In this document: positions 55,713-64,000 of the stretch, piece by piece
Layout: every line of letters starts with the position of its first letter
Numbering within the stretch: position 1 is the first letter of the stretch
The notes under the pieces: generated by a model
Seen by the model: the letters and a program-made list of their open reading frames with translations, nothing else
What the model was told of the DNA's origin: nothing
Database searches by the model: none
Assembly (NCBI RefSeq): GCF_025847205.1
Contig: NZ_JAOYTH010000021.1
Coordinates: 1-64,000, forward strand
Reading direction: 5' to 3'
DNA: 64,000 nucleotides
DNA from: Pararhizobium sp. YC-54
GTDB lineage: Bacteria; Pseudomonadota; Alphaproteobacteria; Rhizobiales; Rhizobiaceae
Program-made: the position numbers and the translations under genes

Positions 55713-56016
55713 GCAGCACATTGCATTCGGCGAAATTCAGCGCGGCATAGAAGCCGCCCGTGAACGGGACGCGCAGCAGGCCCGGGCAATCGAAACGTTG
55801 CTTGGCCAGATGATCGACAGCACCAGTGTTTTAGCGCTGGACGGGCGATGCATGATCGCCTGGGCGAAACTCATGCACCGGCAGTCGCCGCATCTGATTG
55901 CCGACGCCATGATCGCAGCGACGGCCATTGTTCACGGCCTGACGGTGGTTACACGAAATGTCAGAGACTTCGAGCACTTTCCAGTCGCCTTGGTCAACCC
56001 ATTCGAGTTTCGATAG
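55711..56016 (+). pseudogene. 5'-truncated FitB/VapC-type PIN-domain toxin
   Basis: The frame (stop at 56014-56016) reads FGEIQRGIEAARERDAQ, then WAKLMHRQ, IADAMIAATAIVHGLTVVTRNVRDFEH and PFEF, the C-terminal two thirds of FitB-like PIN toxins. The first 40 or so residues, including the first catalytic Asp, are missing. There is no proper start codon in frame before 55798 (TTG), and no antitoxin gene is present. It lies directly after the Lrp gene and is most likely inactive. Confidence 0.78.
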
Positions 56017-56108
56017 CTGTCCTGTCCATGCGTGCGTGAGCTGAGCTGGCCGCGGGCGATCAAAAAGGAAAGGGGAGCTTTGACGCTTCCCCAAGGTACT
56101 GCCTCCGC

Positions 56109-58010
56109 TCAGTCTCTCGCAAGCACGATAACGCGGTCGTCTGCACTATAAAGCAGCTTCTCGGACTTTGACGGATTGACGGTGACGCCGCAGAGCCGCC
56201 GCAGGTCCGTATCGCCGTCGCGCTGGCGGCGGTAGCCGATCGCCACTTCGCCGCGTCGCAGGGCGGCAAGGCAGATCGTGTAAAACGTGACCGGCTCGCC
56301 GATGGCGACATAGTCGCTGACCGGGCGCATATAGATTTCCGATCCGTCCTCATCGAGAAGCTCGTCGAAAATTGCCGCCATGCGCTCGTTTTCGGAAGCC
56401 TGTGCCAGCATCAGGCTGACCAGCTTGTTGCTGACGACGAAATCGTCGGCGCGGGTGACTTCCGCCAGTTCCCGGTTGCGCACGTCGGTCATTTCGCTGA
56501 CGACGCTGATATGGCGGCCGGCATGCTCGGCGATCTTGCGCAGCTGCAGCAGCGTCACCAGGGTTCGGGTATCGGCTGGCTGCGGTGCCATATGGTCGCT
56601 GTAGCCGAGAACCAGAACATGATCGTAGCTTGGAATGTCCAGCGCATCGAGTTCGGTGCGGTTGCTGGTGTCGATGACGCGGTAATCGACGGACATGTTG
56701 CCGTTTGCCACTTTGAGGGCTGCGATTTCATCCTCAAGCTCCGGCGTGTCGGCGGCAATCGTCAGCAGCGAACCTGGCGCGACGTAACGCGAGAGTTCGA
56801 AGGTGATGATCGGTCCGCGACGATTCCAGCCGAGAAGCAGGGTCCGTTCCGGCCCTTGTTCGCGCACGTCCACCGGAAGGATGGCGTCCTTCTCGATGTG
56901 GATCTCATTGCTTCCGGATTTGATCGCGGCATCGTCCTCGGCGATGATGACAGCGCGCTCGCCCGGCTTGAAGATCCGGCCCGGCGGTGGATTGAGATGC
57001 ACCTTGCCATCCTCGTCGCAAAGGCCAATCAGGGTCGAGGCCTCGTAGGCCATGACGGCGGCGGCAAAGCTCTTGCCGGTGATGTCGGGCTGTTCCAGCG
57101 TATAGATCTCGCAGCCGTCGAAATCGAGCAGTTCGGAATAGACGGCACTCAAGCCCGACTGGCGGCTGGAATGCACGACGATCCGGGAAATCAGGTCGTC
57201 GGCCAGAATAAGCTGCAGTTCGGCTCCGCCGACGATGCGGGCGACGTCAGCGTTCTTGCTGTCGCGGACCTCAGCAGCGATCTGATAGGGCTTGGCGCGG
57301 CGGTTGGGGGCGTTCACCAGGGCCAGGACGCTCTTGATCACCTGCGAGTCCGGGTCGTCGCCTTCGGGCGACAACACGATCACGGAGCGCGATGTCTCCG
57401 GATTGACGATGTTCAGGTCGTAGAGATCGGTCGGGTCGCCGCTGCGGCAGATGATCTTGGTGTTCTTCAGATCGGCAACCTTTGTGGCGATCTCGTCTTC
57501 CATCTCCACCTTGTCCTTGCTCGCCATGATGACGATACGCGGTTTCTTGCGGCTGGTATTGGCGATGATCAGTTCGGAAATCACGTCGAAGATCGAGGGC
57601 GACCAGTTGAGGATGATCGTATGGTCGTTTTCCAGCACCTGGGAGCGGCCCTTGCGCAGCTCCTCAAGTTTGTTTTCAAGTCCGGAACTGAGCACACCGA
57701 TCAAGGCAGAGAAGACGAAAATGCCTGCGACGGTGACGAACAGCGACACGCCGCGAAAGCCCCAACCGGTATCGCCGCCCATCGTGCCGGCGTCGAAGGT
57801 CCGCATCAGCGATTCCCAGGTGCCTTCGATGAAGCTTACCGGCTCGCCACCTTCCGGTGCGATCTTGGTGATGGCGAGAAAGGCGCCGGCGACGACGATG
57901 ACAATGAGCGAAATGACCGTTAGCCAGCCGATCAGGGCGATTGGTCCTGCGGCCATGCTCTTGTCGAACTCATAGCGCAGCCGTGCGCTCCATGACGTAT
58001 TCCTGTTCAT
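56109..58010 (-). CDS. CASTOR/POLLUX-like ion channel with RCK domains
   Basis: The 633-residue protein has two membrane helices (about 22-48 and 86-108) flanking a pore-like loop (FDAGTMGGDTGW). A long cytoplasmic part holds tandem RCK/Rossmann domains (VLENDHTIILNWSPSIFDVISELI; ERTLLLGWNRRGPIITFEL). The middle LVNAPNRRAKPYQIAAEVRDSKNADVARIVGG matches the CASTOR/POLLUX family, whose plant members are the nuclear symbiosis channels. ATG 58010 has GAGGGGAAA upstream. Its ion and role in bacteria are unknown. Confidence 0.88.
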   Translation of the reverse strand: MNRNTSWSARLRYEFDKSMAAGPIALIGWLTVISLIVIVVAGAFLAITKIAPEGGEPVSFIEGTWESLMRTFDAGTMGGDTGWGFRGVSLFVTVAGIFVFSALIGVLSSGLENKLEELRKGRSQVLENDHTIILNWSPSIFDVISELIIANTSRKKPRIVIMASKDKVEMEDEIATKVADLKNTKIICRSGDPTDLYDLNIVNPETSRSVIVLSPEGDDPDSQVIKSVLALVNAPNRRAKPYQIAAEVRDSKNADVARIVGGAELQLILADDLISRIVVHSSRQSGLSAVYSELLDFDGCEIYTLEQPDITGKSFAAAVMAYEASTLIGLCDEDGKVHLNPPPGRIFKPGERAVIIAEDDAAIKSGSNEIHIEKDAILPVDVREQGPERTLLLGWNRRGPIITFELSRYVAPGSLLTIAADTPELEDEIAALKVANGNMSVDYRVIDTSNRTELDALDIPSYDHVLVLGYSDHMAPQPADTRTLVTLLQLRKIAEHAGRHISVVSEMTDVRNRELAEVTRADDFVVSNKLVSLMLAQASENERMAAIFDELLDEDGSEIYMRPVSDYVAIGEPVTFYTICLAALRRGEVAIGYRRQRDGDTDLRRLCGVTVNPSKSEKLLYSADDRVIVLARD

Positions 58011-58253
58011 CGATTTCCCCTCGGCCCCGCCTATGCGTTTTGCACTCGGATTGCAGATATTCCTAATATATTCAACAGGTTTGGGTGGTTGAGCGCCGAT
58101 CCACCCAGTAATGTTCATCCACTCGTCCGGCTATCTATCCACATCACGCTTGTGGCTGGCTGTTTATTCTCCTCAAGCCGCGCCGGCAGTGTCATATGCC
58201 TGTCAATTGCCGTCACTATCCATCGTCCATCTGTTCACTTGGGATGAAGACCG

Positions 58254-59234
58254 ATGAAGACGTTGCTTGGTGCGTTCACCGCACTCGTTGCCGCCAGCCT
58301 GATCGCCGTTTCGGCGCATGCCGAAAATCTGGTTCTCTATACCAGCCAGCCGAATGAAGACGCGCAGGCGACCGTCGATGCCTTCAAGGCCGCCAATCCG
58401 GGCGTCGATGTCGAGTGGGTGCGTGACGGTACGACCAAGATCATGGCCAAGCTGATGGCCGAGATCGAAGCCGGAAACCCGGTGGCCGACGTGCTTTTGA
58501 TCGCCGATACCGTAACGCTGCAACGCATGAAGGAAGCAGGCCAGCTTCTGGCCTACAAGTCGCCGGAGGCTGCCAGCTACGACGCGGCGCTCTATGATGC
58601 CGACGGCGCCTATTACTCCACCAAGATGATCACCACCGGCATCATCTACAACACGTCGGCGTCGATGAAGCCGGCCGGCTGGAAGGATCTGGCCAAGCCG
58701 GAAGCCAAGGGCCTGATGACCATGCCGAGCCCGCTGACCTCGGGTGCAGCGCTGATCCATGCGCAGACGCTGACGGGCATCGATGGTTTTGGCTGGGACT
58801 ATTACAAAGCTCTTGCAGAAAACGGCGCAACAGCTGCGGGTGGTAATGGCGGCGTGCTGAAGGCGGTCGCGACCGGCGAGAAGGCCTATGGCATGGTTGT
58901 CGATTTCATGGCGATCCGCGAGAAGGCCAAGGGCGCACCGGTCGATTTCGTCTTCCCGGACGAAGGCGTCAGCGCGGTGACCGAGCCGGTCGCCATCCTG
59001 AAAACCGCTAAGAACGTCGATGCCGCCAGGAAATTTGTCGATTTCCTCCTGTCCGAGCCGGGACAGCAGGTTTCCGTCAAGCTCGGCTATATTCCGGCCC
59101 GCAATGGCGTTGCCCTTCCGGAAGGGTTTCCGGCGCGTGACAGCATCAAGGTTCTGCCGGTCGATGCAGCCGCTGCCGTCAAGAGTTCCGAAGCCGACCT
59201 GAAGACGTTCTCCGGCATCTTCGGTACCAACTGA
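58254..59234 (+). CDS. ABC transporter periplasmic binding protein (FbpA/AfuA-like)
   Basis: The 326-residue protein has a signal peptide (first 23 residues, ending SAHA) and a type II binding fold (LVLYTSQPNEDAQATVDAFKAANPGVDVEWVRDGTTKIMAKL). The GEKAYGMVVDFMA segment stands where Fe-binding FbpA proteins have a Tyr pair; here it is Phe-Met. Iron is therefore doubtful, and a sugar phosphate (AfuA) or another anion is possible. It is the first gene of a three-gene operon. Confidence 0.85.
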   Translation: MKTLLGAFTALVAASLIAVSAHAENLVLYTSQPNEDAQATVDAFKAANPGVDVEWVRDGTTKIMAKLMAEIEAGNPVADVLLIADTVTLQRMKEAGQLLAYKSPEAASYDAALYDADGAYYSTKMITTGIIYNTSASMKPAGWKDLAKPEAKGLMTMPSPLTSGAALIHAQTLTGIDGFGWDYYKALAENGATAAGGNGGVLKAVATGEKAYGMVVDFMAIREKAKGAPVDFVFPDEGVSAVTEPVAILKTAKNVDAARKFVDFLLSEPGQQVSVKLGYIPARNGVALPEGFPARDSIKVLPVDAAAAVKSSEADLKTFSGIFGTN

Positions 59235-59243
59235 CCGGTTTTC

Positions 59244-60938
59244 ATGCCCAGACTTTCAGCCAATCGAAGCAGCCAGCCCGTCTGGCTGCTTCCCTTCGTC
59301 ATCATCGCCGTCTGCCTGTTGAGCGGGCTGCCGCTCGCACGGCTGCTCTATGCCGGACTGCGGTTTTCGATCGAGGGGAGGGCCACCGGTCTTTTCTCAG
59401 AGCCTTCCACCTGGTTTGCCATCCGCAATACGTTGACGACTGCGGTTGGTGGCATGGTGATTTCGGTTCTCGCCGGTGCAACCTTTGCCTTCGTCATCAC
59501 TCTGACGGATGTTCGTGCAAAAGGCTTTTTCAGCTTTGCCTTCGTGCTGCCGATGATGATCCCGCCGCAGGTGACGGCGCTTGCCTGGGTGCAGATGTCG
59601 GGGCCGGCCAGTCCGCTTTTGAAGACGCTCGGCATCGCGCCGCCGCTCGGCAGTCCGCAGCCGCTCTATTCGCTTGGTGGCATCGCGCTGCTGCTCGGTG
59701 TCCAGCACGCGCCGCTGGTGTTTCTGGCGCTGAAAGCCGGACTTGCCTCGCTGCCGCGCGATGGCGTCGAGGCGGCGCGGCTGGCCGGGGCGTCGCCCTT
59801 GCGGGTGTTTCGCGACATCATTCTTCCGCTGGCCTTGCCGGGGCTGATCGCAGGCGCTGCGATTGCCTTCGTCTCCGGCGTCGGCAATTTCGGCATTCCG
59901 GCCATTCTGGGAATTCCTGCATCGATCTTCGTTTTACCGACGCTGATCTACAGCCGCCTCTCAAGCTTCGGGGCGGGAACGTTCGCCGAGATGTCGCAGC
60001 TTTCCATGGTGATCGCCGTCATCGCCGGGCTTGGCCTTGTGATCCAGCAACGGGCGCTGAAGGGAAGGGACTACCGCATCATCGGGCTTTCCGGCCAAAA
60101 TGCCGCCTTCTCGCTTGGGCTCTGGCGCTTGGTCGCCGAAGTCGGTTTTTCGCTGGTGCTGTTCTTCGTTCTCGTCGCACCGCTCGCAGCGCTCATCGCC
60201 AGTTCGCTGGTGCCGGCCTATGGCGTGCCGCTGACCCCGGACACCGTGTCGCTTGATGCCTTCGCGGAAATCCTGTTTCGCCAGTCCGTGACGCTGACGG
60301 CGTTTGCCAATTCGCTGTTTCTGGCTGGAACGACGGCATGCGGACTGCTGCTGTTCACCGTTCTGACCGCCTATCTGCTTGCCCGCCGTCCGGGAAGACT
60401 GGCCGATACCATCACCGGCCTGATCGAAATTCCCTATGCGCTTCCCGGTATCGTGCTGGCGGTTGCCTTCATTCTGTTGTTTGCAGCACCGCTGCCGCTC
60501 GTCAACGTGTCGATCTATGGGACGATCTGGATCATCCTGATCGCCTATTTCTCCAGCTTCTTCGCCGTCAGCCTGAAGCCGGTGGCAAGCGCATTCCTGC
60601 AGCTCGATCCGTCACTTGAAGAGGCAGCCCGGCTTTCCGGCGCAGGCTTTGGCCGCCGTATGCGCGACATTCTCGTTCCCCTTATCGCACCGGCGGCGGG
60701 CGCTTCCGTCATCCTGGTCTTCCTGATCGCCTGCAGCGAATTGACGGTGTCGGCGCTGCTCTGGTCTGCGGGTACGCAGACGCTCGGGGTAGCGATCTTC
60801 AATCTCGACGACAGCGGCAGTTCCGATCTGGCCTCGGCGCTGTCCGTGCTTGTCGTCGTCATGGTGGTCCTCTTGATGCTCATGCTGGAAATGCTGGCGA
60901 AACACCTTCCAAGAGGCGTGCTGCCATGGCGCAACTGA
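59244..60938 (+). CDS. ABC transporter permease, fused two-domain (FbpB-like)
   Basis: The 564-residue protein has about 12 hydrophobic helices and two permease modules. Each has an EAA loop: GVEAARLAGASPLRVFRDIILPLALPG and LEEAARLSGAGFGRRMRDILVPLIAPA. One chain therefore supplies both membrane halves of the importer. It overlaps the ATPase gene by 13 bases and follows the binding-protein gene by nine. Confidence 0.93.
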   Translation: MPRLSANRSSQPVWLLPFVIIAVCLLSGLPLARLLYAGLRFSIEGRATGLFSEPSTWFAIRNTLTTAVGGMVISVLAGATFAFVITLTDVRAKGFFSFAFVLPMMIPPQVTALAWVQMSGPASPLLKTLGIAPPLGSPQPLYSLGGIALLLGVQHAPLVFLALKAGLASLPRDGVEAARLAGASPLRVFRDIILPLALPGLIAGAAIAFVSGVGNFGIPAILGIPASIFVLPTLIYSRLSSFGAGTFAEMSQLSMVIAVIAGLGLVIQQRALKGRDYRIIGLSGQNAAFSLGLWRLVAEVGFSLVLFFVLVAPLAALIASSLVPAYGVPLTPDTVSLDAFAEILFRQSVTLTAFANSLFLAGTTACGLLLFTVLTAYLLARRPGRLADTITGLIEIPYALPGIVLAVAFILLFAAPLPLVNVSIYGTIWIILIAYFSSFFAVSLKPVASAFLQLDPSLEEAARLSGAGFGRRMRDILVPLIAPAAGASVILVFLIACSELTVSALLWSAGTQTLGVAIFNLDDSGSSDLASALSVLVVVMVVLLMLMLEMLAKHLPRGVLPWRN

Positions 60939-61948
60939 TCCTCAATCATCTCAGCAAGGATTTTGGCACCGGCCGGGCCGCCGTCTGCGACGTATCACTG
61001 ACCGTGCGCGAGGGCGGTTTCCTCGCATTGCTCGGGCCATCGGGCTGCGGCAAGACGACGGTGCTTAGAATGATCGCCGGTTTCGAACAGCCGACGGATG
61101 GTTCGATCGTGCTGGGCGAGCGCACCCTGGCAGACGCCAGCGGGGCACTGCCGCCGGAGAAGCGCAACATGGCGATGGTGTTCCAGTCCTATGCGCTCTG
61201 GCCGCATATGACGGTTGCGCAAAATGCCGGCTATCCGCTGAAAGTTCGCGGCGTTACCGGTGCAACATGGGAGACCCGCGTCAGGGAAGCGCTGTCGGTC
61301 GTCAGATTGGAGGAGTTTGCCCATCGCCGTCCTGCCGATCTCTCCGGCGGCCAAAGGCAGCGCGTAGCACTTGCCCGCTGCCTCGTCACATCACCGGACG
61401 TGGTCCTGCTGGATGAGCCGCTTGCCAATCTCGACCGTCATCTGAAGGCGGCGATGGAGGAGACGTTCCGCGAATTCCATGCCCGGTCCGGTGCGACGAT
61501 GATTTACGTGACCCATGACCAGGGCGAGGCGATGGCGCTGGCGACAGACATCGCCGTAATGTCCGAGGGGCGGCTGATGCAGGTCGCGTCGCCGCAGGAG
61601 ATTTACGCGCGGCCGGAAGGAAGGATCGTCGGCGGGCTGGTCGGGCAGGGCGCCATCCTCGACCTGCCGCTGCCGGATCATGATCCCCGTCTGGTGCCCT
61701 GGCCGACGATCGAGGCCGCCTTCCGGCAGACGGCGGGTCAAAGCCGCCCCATGCTGGTACGCCCCGAACACGTCGTTTCCGATCCCCACGGTATCATGCT
61801 GCAGGTGATCTCCTGTGTCTTCGAAGGCGAGCGTTTTGCCCTGTCGCTCCGTACGGCGGGCGGACAAAACCTTAAGGCCTATTCCGCGACCGCGATGGAA
61901 TCCGGTCTTTTGAGGCCGTTCCTGATAAGGCAGGGATGGTTGCTCTGA
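60926..61948 (+). CDS. ABC transporter ATPase (FbpC-like)
   Basis: The 340-residue protein has Walker A LGPSGCGKTTVLRMIAG, Q-loop FQSYALWPHM, signature LSGGQRQRVALARCL, Walker B VVLLDEPLANLD and H-loop VTHDQGEAM. The C-terminal TOBE-like region (RPEHVVSDPHGIMLQVISCVF) is shorter than in maltose importers. It energises the permease encoded upstream. Confidence 0.94.
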   Translation: MAQLILNHLSKDFGTGRAAVCDVSLTVREGGFLALLGPSGCGKTTVLRMIAGFEQPTDGSIVLGERTLADASGALPPEKRNMAMVFQSYALWPHMTVAQNAGYPLKVRGVTGATWETRVREALSVVRLEEFAHRRPADLSGGQRQRVALARCLVTSPDVVLLDEPLANLDRHLKAAMEETFREFHARSGATMIYVTHDQGEAMALATDIAVMSEGRLMQVASPQEIYARPEGRIVGGLVGQGAILDLPLPDHDPRLVPWPTIEAAFRQTAGQSRPMLVRPEHVVSDPHGIMLQVISCVFEGERFALSLRTAGGQNLKAYSATAMESGLLRPFLIRQGWLL

Positions 61949-62086
61949 AGCATCTGGTCAGTCTCCGCCTGAACATATTGCCAACGGAGGCAGGCCCGCT
62001 ATGGGCCGTGAATACAGGAGGAGAAAGACGTTCGACTTTTGCCTGTGATTGTCTAAAGTCGCCTCGATTGCATTCGGAAACTGCTG

Positions 62087-63193
62087 ATGACCCTTCGCCT
62101 TGCCACCTTCAATATCGAAAACCTGATGAGCCGGTTCGATTTCTCCGGCTTTCGCAACCACCTCAAGCGGGATCGCGTGCTCGGGCTTTTCGACGTCAGG
62201 AACGAGGCGGAATACCAGCGGCTGGAGGAAGCCCGTACCATCGCCAACACCGATGATACAAGGCAGATGTCGGCGCTCGCCATTGCCGATTGCGACGCCG
62301 ATATCCTTTGCCTGCAGGAAGCCGACAATATGGCGGCGCTGCAAGCCTTTGAATACGGCTATCTGTTCCGCATGGTCGGCAACGGCTACCGGCAGAAATA
62401 TCTGATCGAGGGCAATGACAGCCGCGGCATCGACGTTGCCGTTCTGGTGCGCGAGGAAACCCGCGACGGCCAGAAGATCGAGTGTGTCGACGTCAAATCC
62501 CATGCCGGCGTCACCTATGCCGATTTCGATCTGTTCAACGATGCATTGGCTGCAACCAATGTGCCCGGCGACCGCATCTTCAAACGGGACTGCCTGGAGC
62601 TCGATTTCCGCATCGGCGGGCGGCCGTTCACGCTGTTCGTCGTGCATTTCAAGTCGATGGGTCCGGCGCGCGAAGGGCTGGACGGGCGCACGGCGACGAT
62701 GCCGGTGCGAGCCGCGGAAGCCGCCGCCGTCCGCCGCATCGTCGAGAACCGCTTCGGGGCCGGCAATCTGGATGGCAAGATGTTCGCTATCTGCGGCGAT
62801 ATGAACGATTACCAGGAGCGCGTCGATGTGCTCGGCGACCGGCGCAACGGCTACAGTTTCGTGCCCCGGCGGGAAGCGGCAAGCGCGCTTGACGTGCTCA
62901 GCCATGACGGTTTTGTCGAGAACGCCATGCGCCGCCGCCCGGAGCTCGACCGCTGGACGCTGTTCCACAGCCGCGGACCGGAGGAGCGGCACCTTTGCCA
63001 GCTCGACTATATCTGGCTGTCGCAGGCCTTGGCCAAGCGCAATCCGGCAAGCGTGCCGGAGATCATCCGTGGCGGCCAGCCCTATCGGACGATCTTCCCG
63101 AAGGGGCAGGAGGTCGAGCGCTATCCGAGAACCGGCTGGGACCGTCCCAAGGCCTCCGATCATTGCCCGGTCGTCATCTCGCTCAATGTATGA
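62087..63193 (+). CDS. endonuclease/exonuclease/phosphatase-family protein
   Basis: The 368-residue protein has the EEP fold: LRLATFNIENLMSRF, ADILCLQEADN with the catalytic Glu, FVVHFKSMG, FAICGDMNDYQER and the final KASDHCPVVISL with the catalytic Asp-His. The N-terminal insertion around FRNHLKRDRVLGLFDVRNEAEYQ is peculiar to a rhizobial group. Substrate (nucleic acid or phospholipid) is unknown. It is followed by the NUDIX-like gene 19 bases on. Confidence 0.9.
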   Translation: MTLRLATFNIENLMSRFDFSGFRNHLKRDRVLGLFDVRNEAEYQRLEEARTIANTDDTRQMSALAIADCDADILCLQEADNMAALQAFEYGYLFRMVGNGYRQKYLIEGNDSRGIDVAVLVREETRDGQKIECVDVKSHAGVTYADFDLFNDALAATNVPGDRIFKRDCLELDFRIGGRPFTLFVVHFKSMGPAREGLDGRTATMPVRAAEAAAVRRIVENRFGAGNLDGKMFAICGDMNDYQERVDVLGDRRNGYSFVPRREAASALDVLSHDGFVENAMRRRPELDRWTLFHSRGPEERHLCQLDYIWLSQALAKRNPASVPEIIRGGQPYRTIFPKGQEVERYPRTGWDRPKASDHCPVVISLNV

Positions 63194-63212
63194 AACGTCC
63201 AAGGCAGCATCC

Positions 63213-63950
63213 ATGTCGCAACTGACCGGCACGACCTCGCAATGGCCCGTTGAACGCGTGGTTTTCCCCATCAGCCGCATTGATGTGAAGGTGGCCGATG
63301 AGCCGCATCCCTATTCACGCAGCCACAGGACGGAGATCGCCACCAACTGGGAGCGGGAGATCGCCGCCAATCCCGCCCTCTATGACGGCCGCATGCTTTT
63401 GATGCGCGCGCTTGAAATGCGGTACGGCGCGATTTCGGGTGAGTGCCATGTTGTTCCCTTTTCTGCGTTTTTGCTGTGGCGCAAGACCCGGCCTGCCGGC
63501 TTAGCCATCCATCTGTTCGGCCTGCCGGTCATCGTTTCCTCCGATGGTGCCGTGATCGCCATTCGCATGGGGCAGCACACGGCCAATCCGGGGCGTGTCT
63601 ATTGTGCTGCAGGTTCGATGGACGCTGAGGATATCCTCGACGGATATTGCGATCTCGAAGGCAATATGGCCCGCGAAGTGCTGGAGGAAACCGGCTTGTC
63701 GCTGTCGGAGGCGAGGACAGTGTCCGGGTACCATGGCTTGCATGATCAGCACGCCGTCACGGTTTTTCGCGCCTATCATTTTGCTGATACAGCCGCCGAG
63801 TTGATCGAACGAATCGCTGCCCATATCGTTGCTGATCCAGAACCGGAAATCGACGCTGCTCTTGCCATTCGCAGCGCCGACCCCGGGCAGCACCCCTATC
63901 CGCCGTTCATGCCGCCAATCCTGGAATGGGTCTTCAGCAGGATAAGGTAA
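63213..63950 (+). CDS. NUDIX-like hydrolase with expanded Nudix box
   Basis: About 245 residues. The core is CAAGSMDAEDILDG, a short insertion, then AREVLEETGLSL. The REVLEETGL half of the Nudix box is intact, but the Gly and first Glu are shifted upstream by an insertion, so activity is uncertain. ATG 63213 was chosen for the AAGG upstream; ATG 63186 overlaps the previous gene and is possible. The last 50 bases of the window carry no further gene. Confidence 0.8.
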   Translation: MSQLTGTTSQWPVERVVFPISRIDVKVADEPHPYSRSHRTEIATNWEREIAANPALYDGRMLLMRALEMRYGAISGECHVVPFSAFLLWRKTRPAGLAIHLFGLPVIVSSDGAVIAIRMGQHTANPGRVYCAAGSMDAEDILDGYCDLEGNMAREVLEETGLSLSEARTVSGYHGLHDQHAVTVFRAYHFADTAAELIERIAAHIVADPEPEIDAALAIRSADPGQHPYPPFMPPILEWVFSRIR

Positions 63951-64000
63951 CGTTTTTGCGCTTGCCGCGGGCTATCTGCCATGCAAGGTCTCATGGCAGA

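Overview
The window looks like chromosomal DNA from a Rhizobiaceae alphaproteobacterium of the Rhizobium / Agrobacterium / Neorhizobium type. The evidence is high-GC coding bias, a circularly permuted tmRNA gene with the tag ANDNYAEARLAA, the alphaproteobacterial SspB-DUF4169-RHH cluster, the hflK-hflC-DUF2065-degP order, and several families of short palindromic intergenic repeats typical of rhizobia. No rRNA or tRNA gene and no CRISPR array was seen. Genus and species cannot be fixed from the sequence alone.

Layout. Positions 1-9.8 kb hold a truncated GIY-YIG gene, a cluster of four palindromic repeats, a UvrD/PcrA helicase, an AhpD-like protein, an RND efflux adaptor and pump, and a D-lactate/glycolate-type FAD dehydrogenase. 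Positions 9.9-16.8 kb hold a giant AsmA-like protein, the sspB cluster, ssrA (tmRNA), a DUF2853 gene and thyA. Positions 16.9-18.6 kb hold a nickel-efflux-like module (an MFS pump with a His-rich tail and a CsoR/InrS-type sensor) lying between thyA and the GST-folA pair. Positions 19.3-24.3 kb hold folA, hflK, hflC, DUF2065, an ACT-domain gene and degP. Positions 24.4-31.5 kb hold a GNAT gene, serB, a divergent miaA, a HerA-like ATPase, and ilvB-ilvN behind an attenuator with a leader peptide.

Positions 31.5-34.9 kb hold an aldo/keto reductase, a LysE exporter and a three-gene cobalt-type nitrile hydratase operon whose alpha subunit has a His/Asp-rich N-terminus. Positions 35-40 kb hold an ECF sigma / anti-sigma / secreted-protein operon with a candidate own promoter, an AbrB-like membrane protein, a RecD-like helicase and a MerR-LuxR hybrid regulator. 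Positions 40.4-46.1 kb hold a membrane-bound regulator-like protein, pdxJ, an NmrA/QorB-like reductase with a divergent HxlR regulator, a MarR-GNAT fusion and an Asp/Glu racemase-family gene.

Positions 46.2-49.2 kb are an eroded accessory patch. It contains an Lrp remnant, a frameshifted ParB, an intact vapBC pair, a LuxR N-terminal fragment, and a signal-peptide stub that meets the LuxR fragment tail to tail at an apparent deletion junction. Positions 49.2-56 kb form an amino-acid-related block: a TetR regulator with a clear promoter-operator, ilvC, a 33-residue membrane peptide, a class I aminotransferase, a RocB-like M20 peptidase with a divergent Lrp regulator, and a PIN-toxin remnant. 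Positions 56.1-64 kb hold a CASTOR/POLLUX-like ion channel, a complete ABC importer (binding protein, fused permease, ATPase), an endonuclease/exonuclease/phosphatase-family protein and a divergent NUDIX-like protein.

Functional links visible here: ilvB, ilvN and ilvC supply the first two steps of branched-chain amino acid synthesis from two separate loci with different apparent control (attenuation versus TetR). thyA and folA are the thymidylate/folate pair. hflK and hflC modulate FtsH, while degP, tmRNA and SspB contribute to protein quality control. I found no obviously unprecedented multi-gene system. The most original leads are the nickel module with its operator, the His-tailed nitrile hydratase, the CASTOR/POLLUX homologue, the ilv attenuator, the unannotated small peptide and the decayed island.
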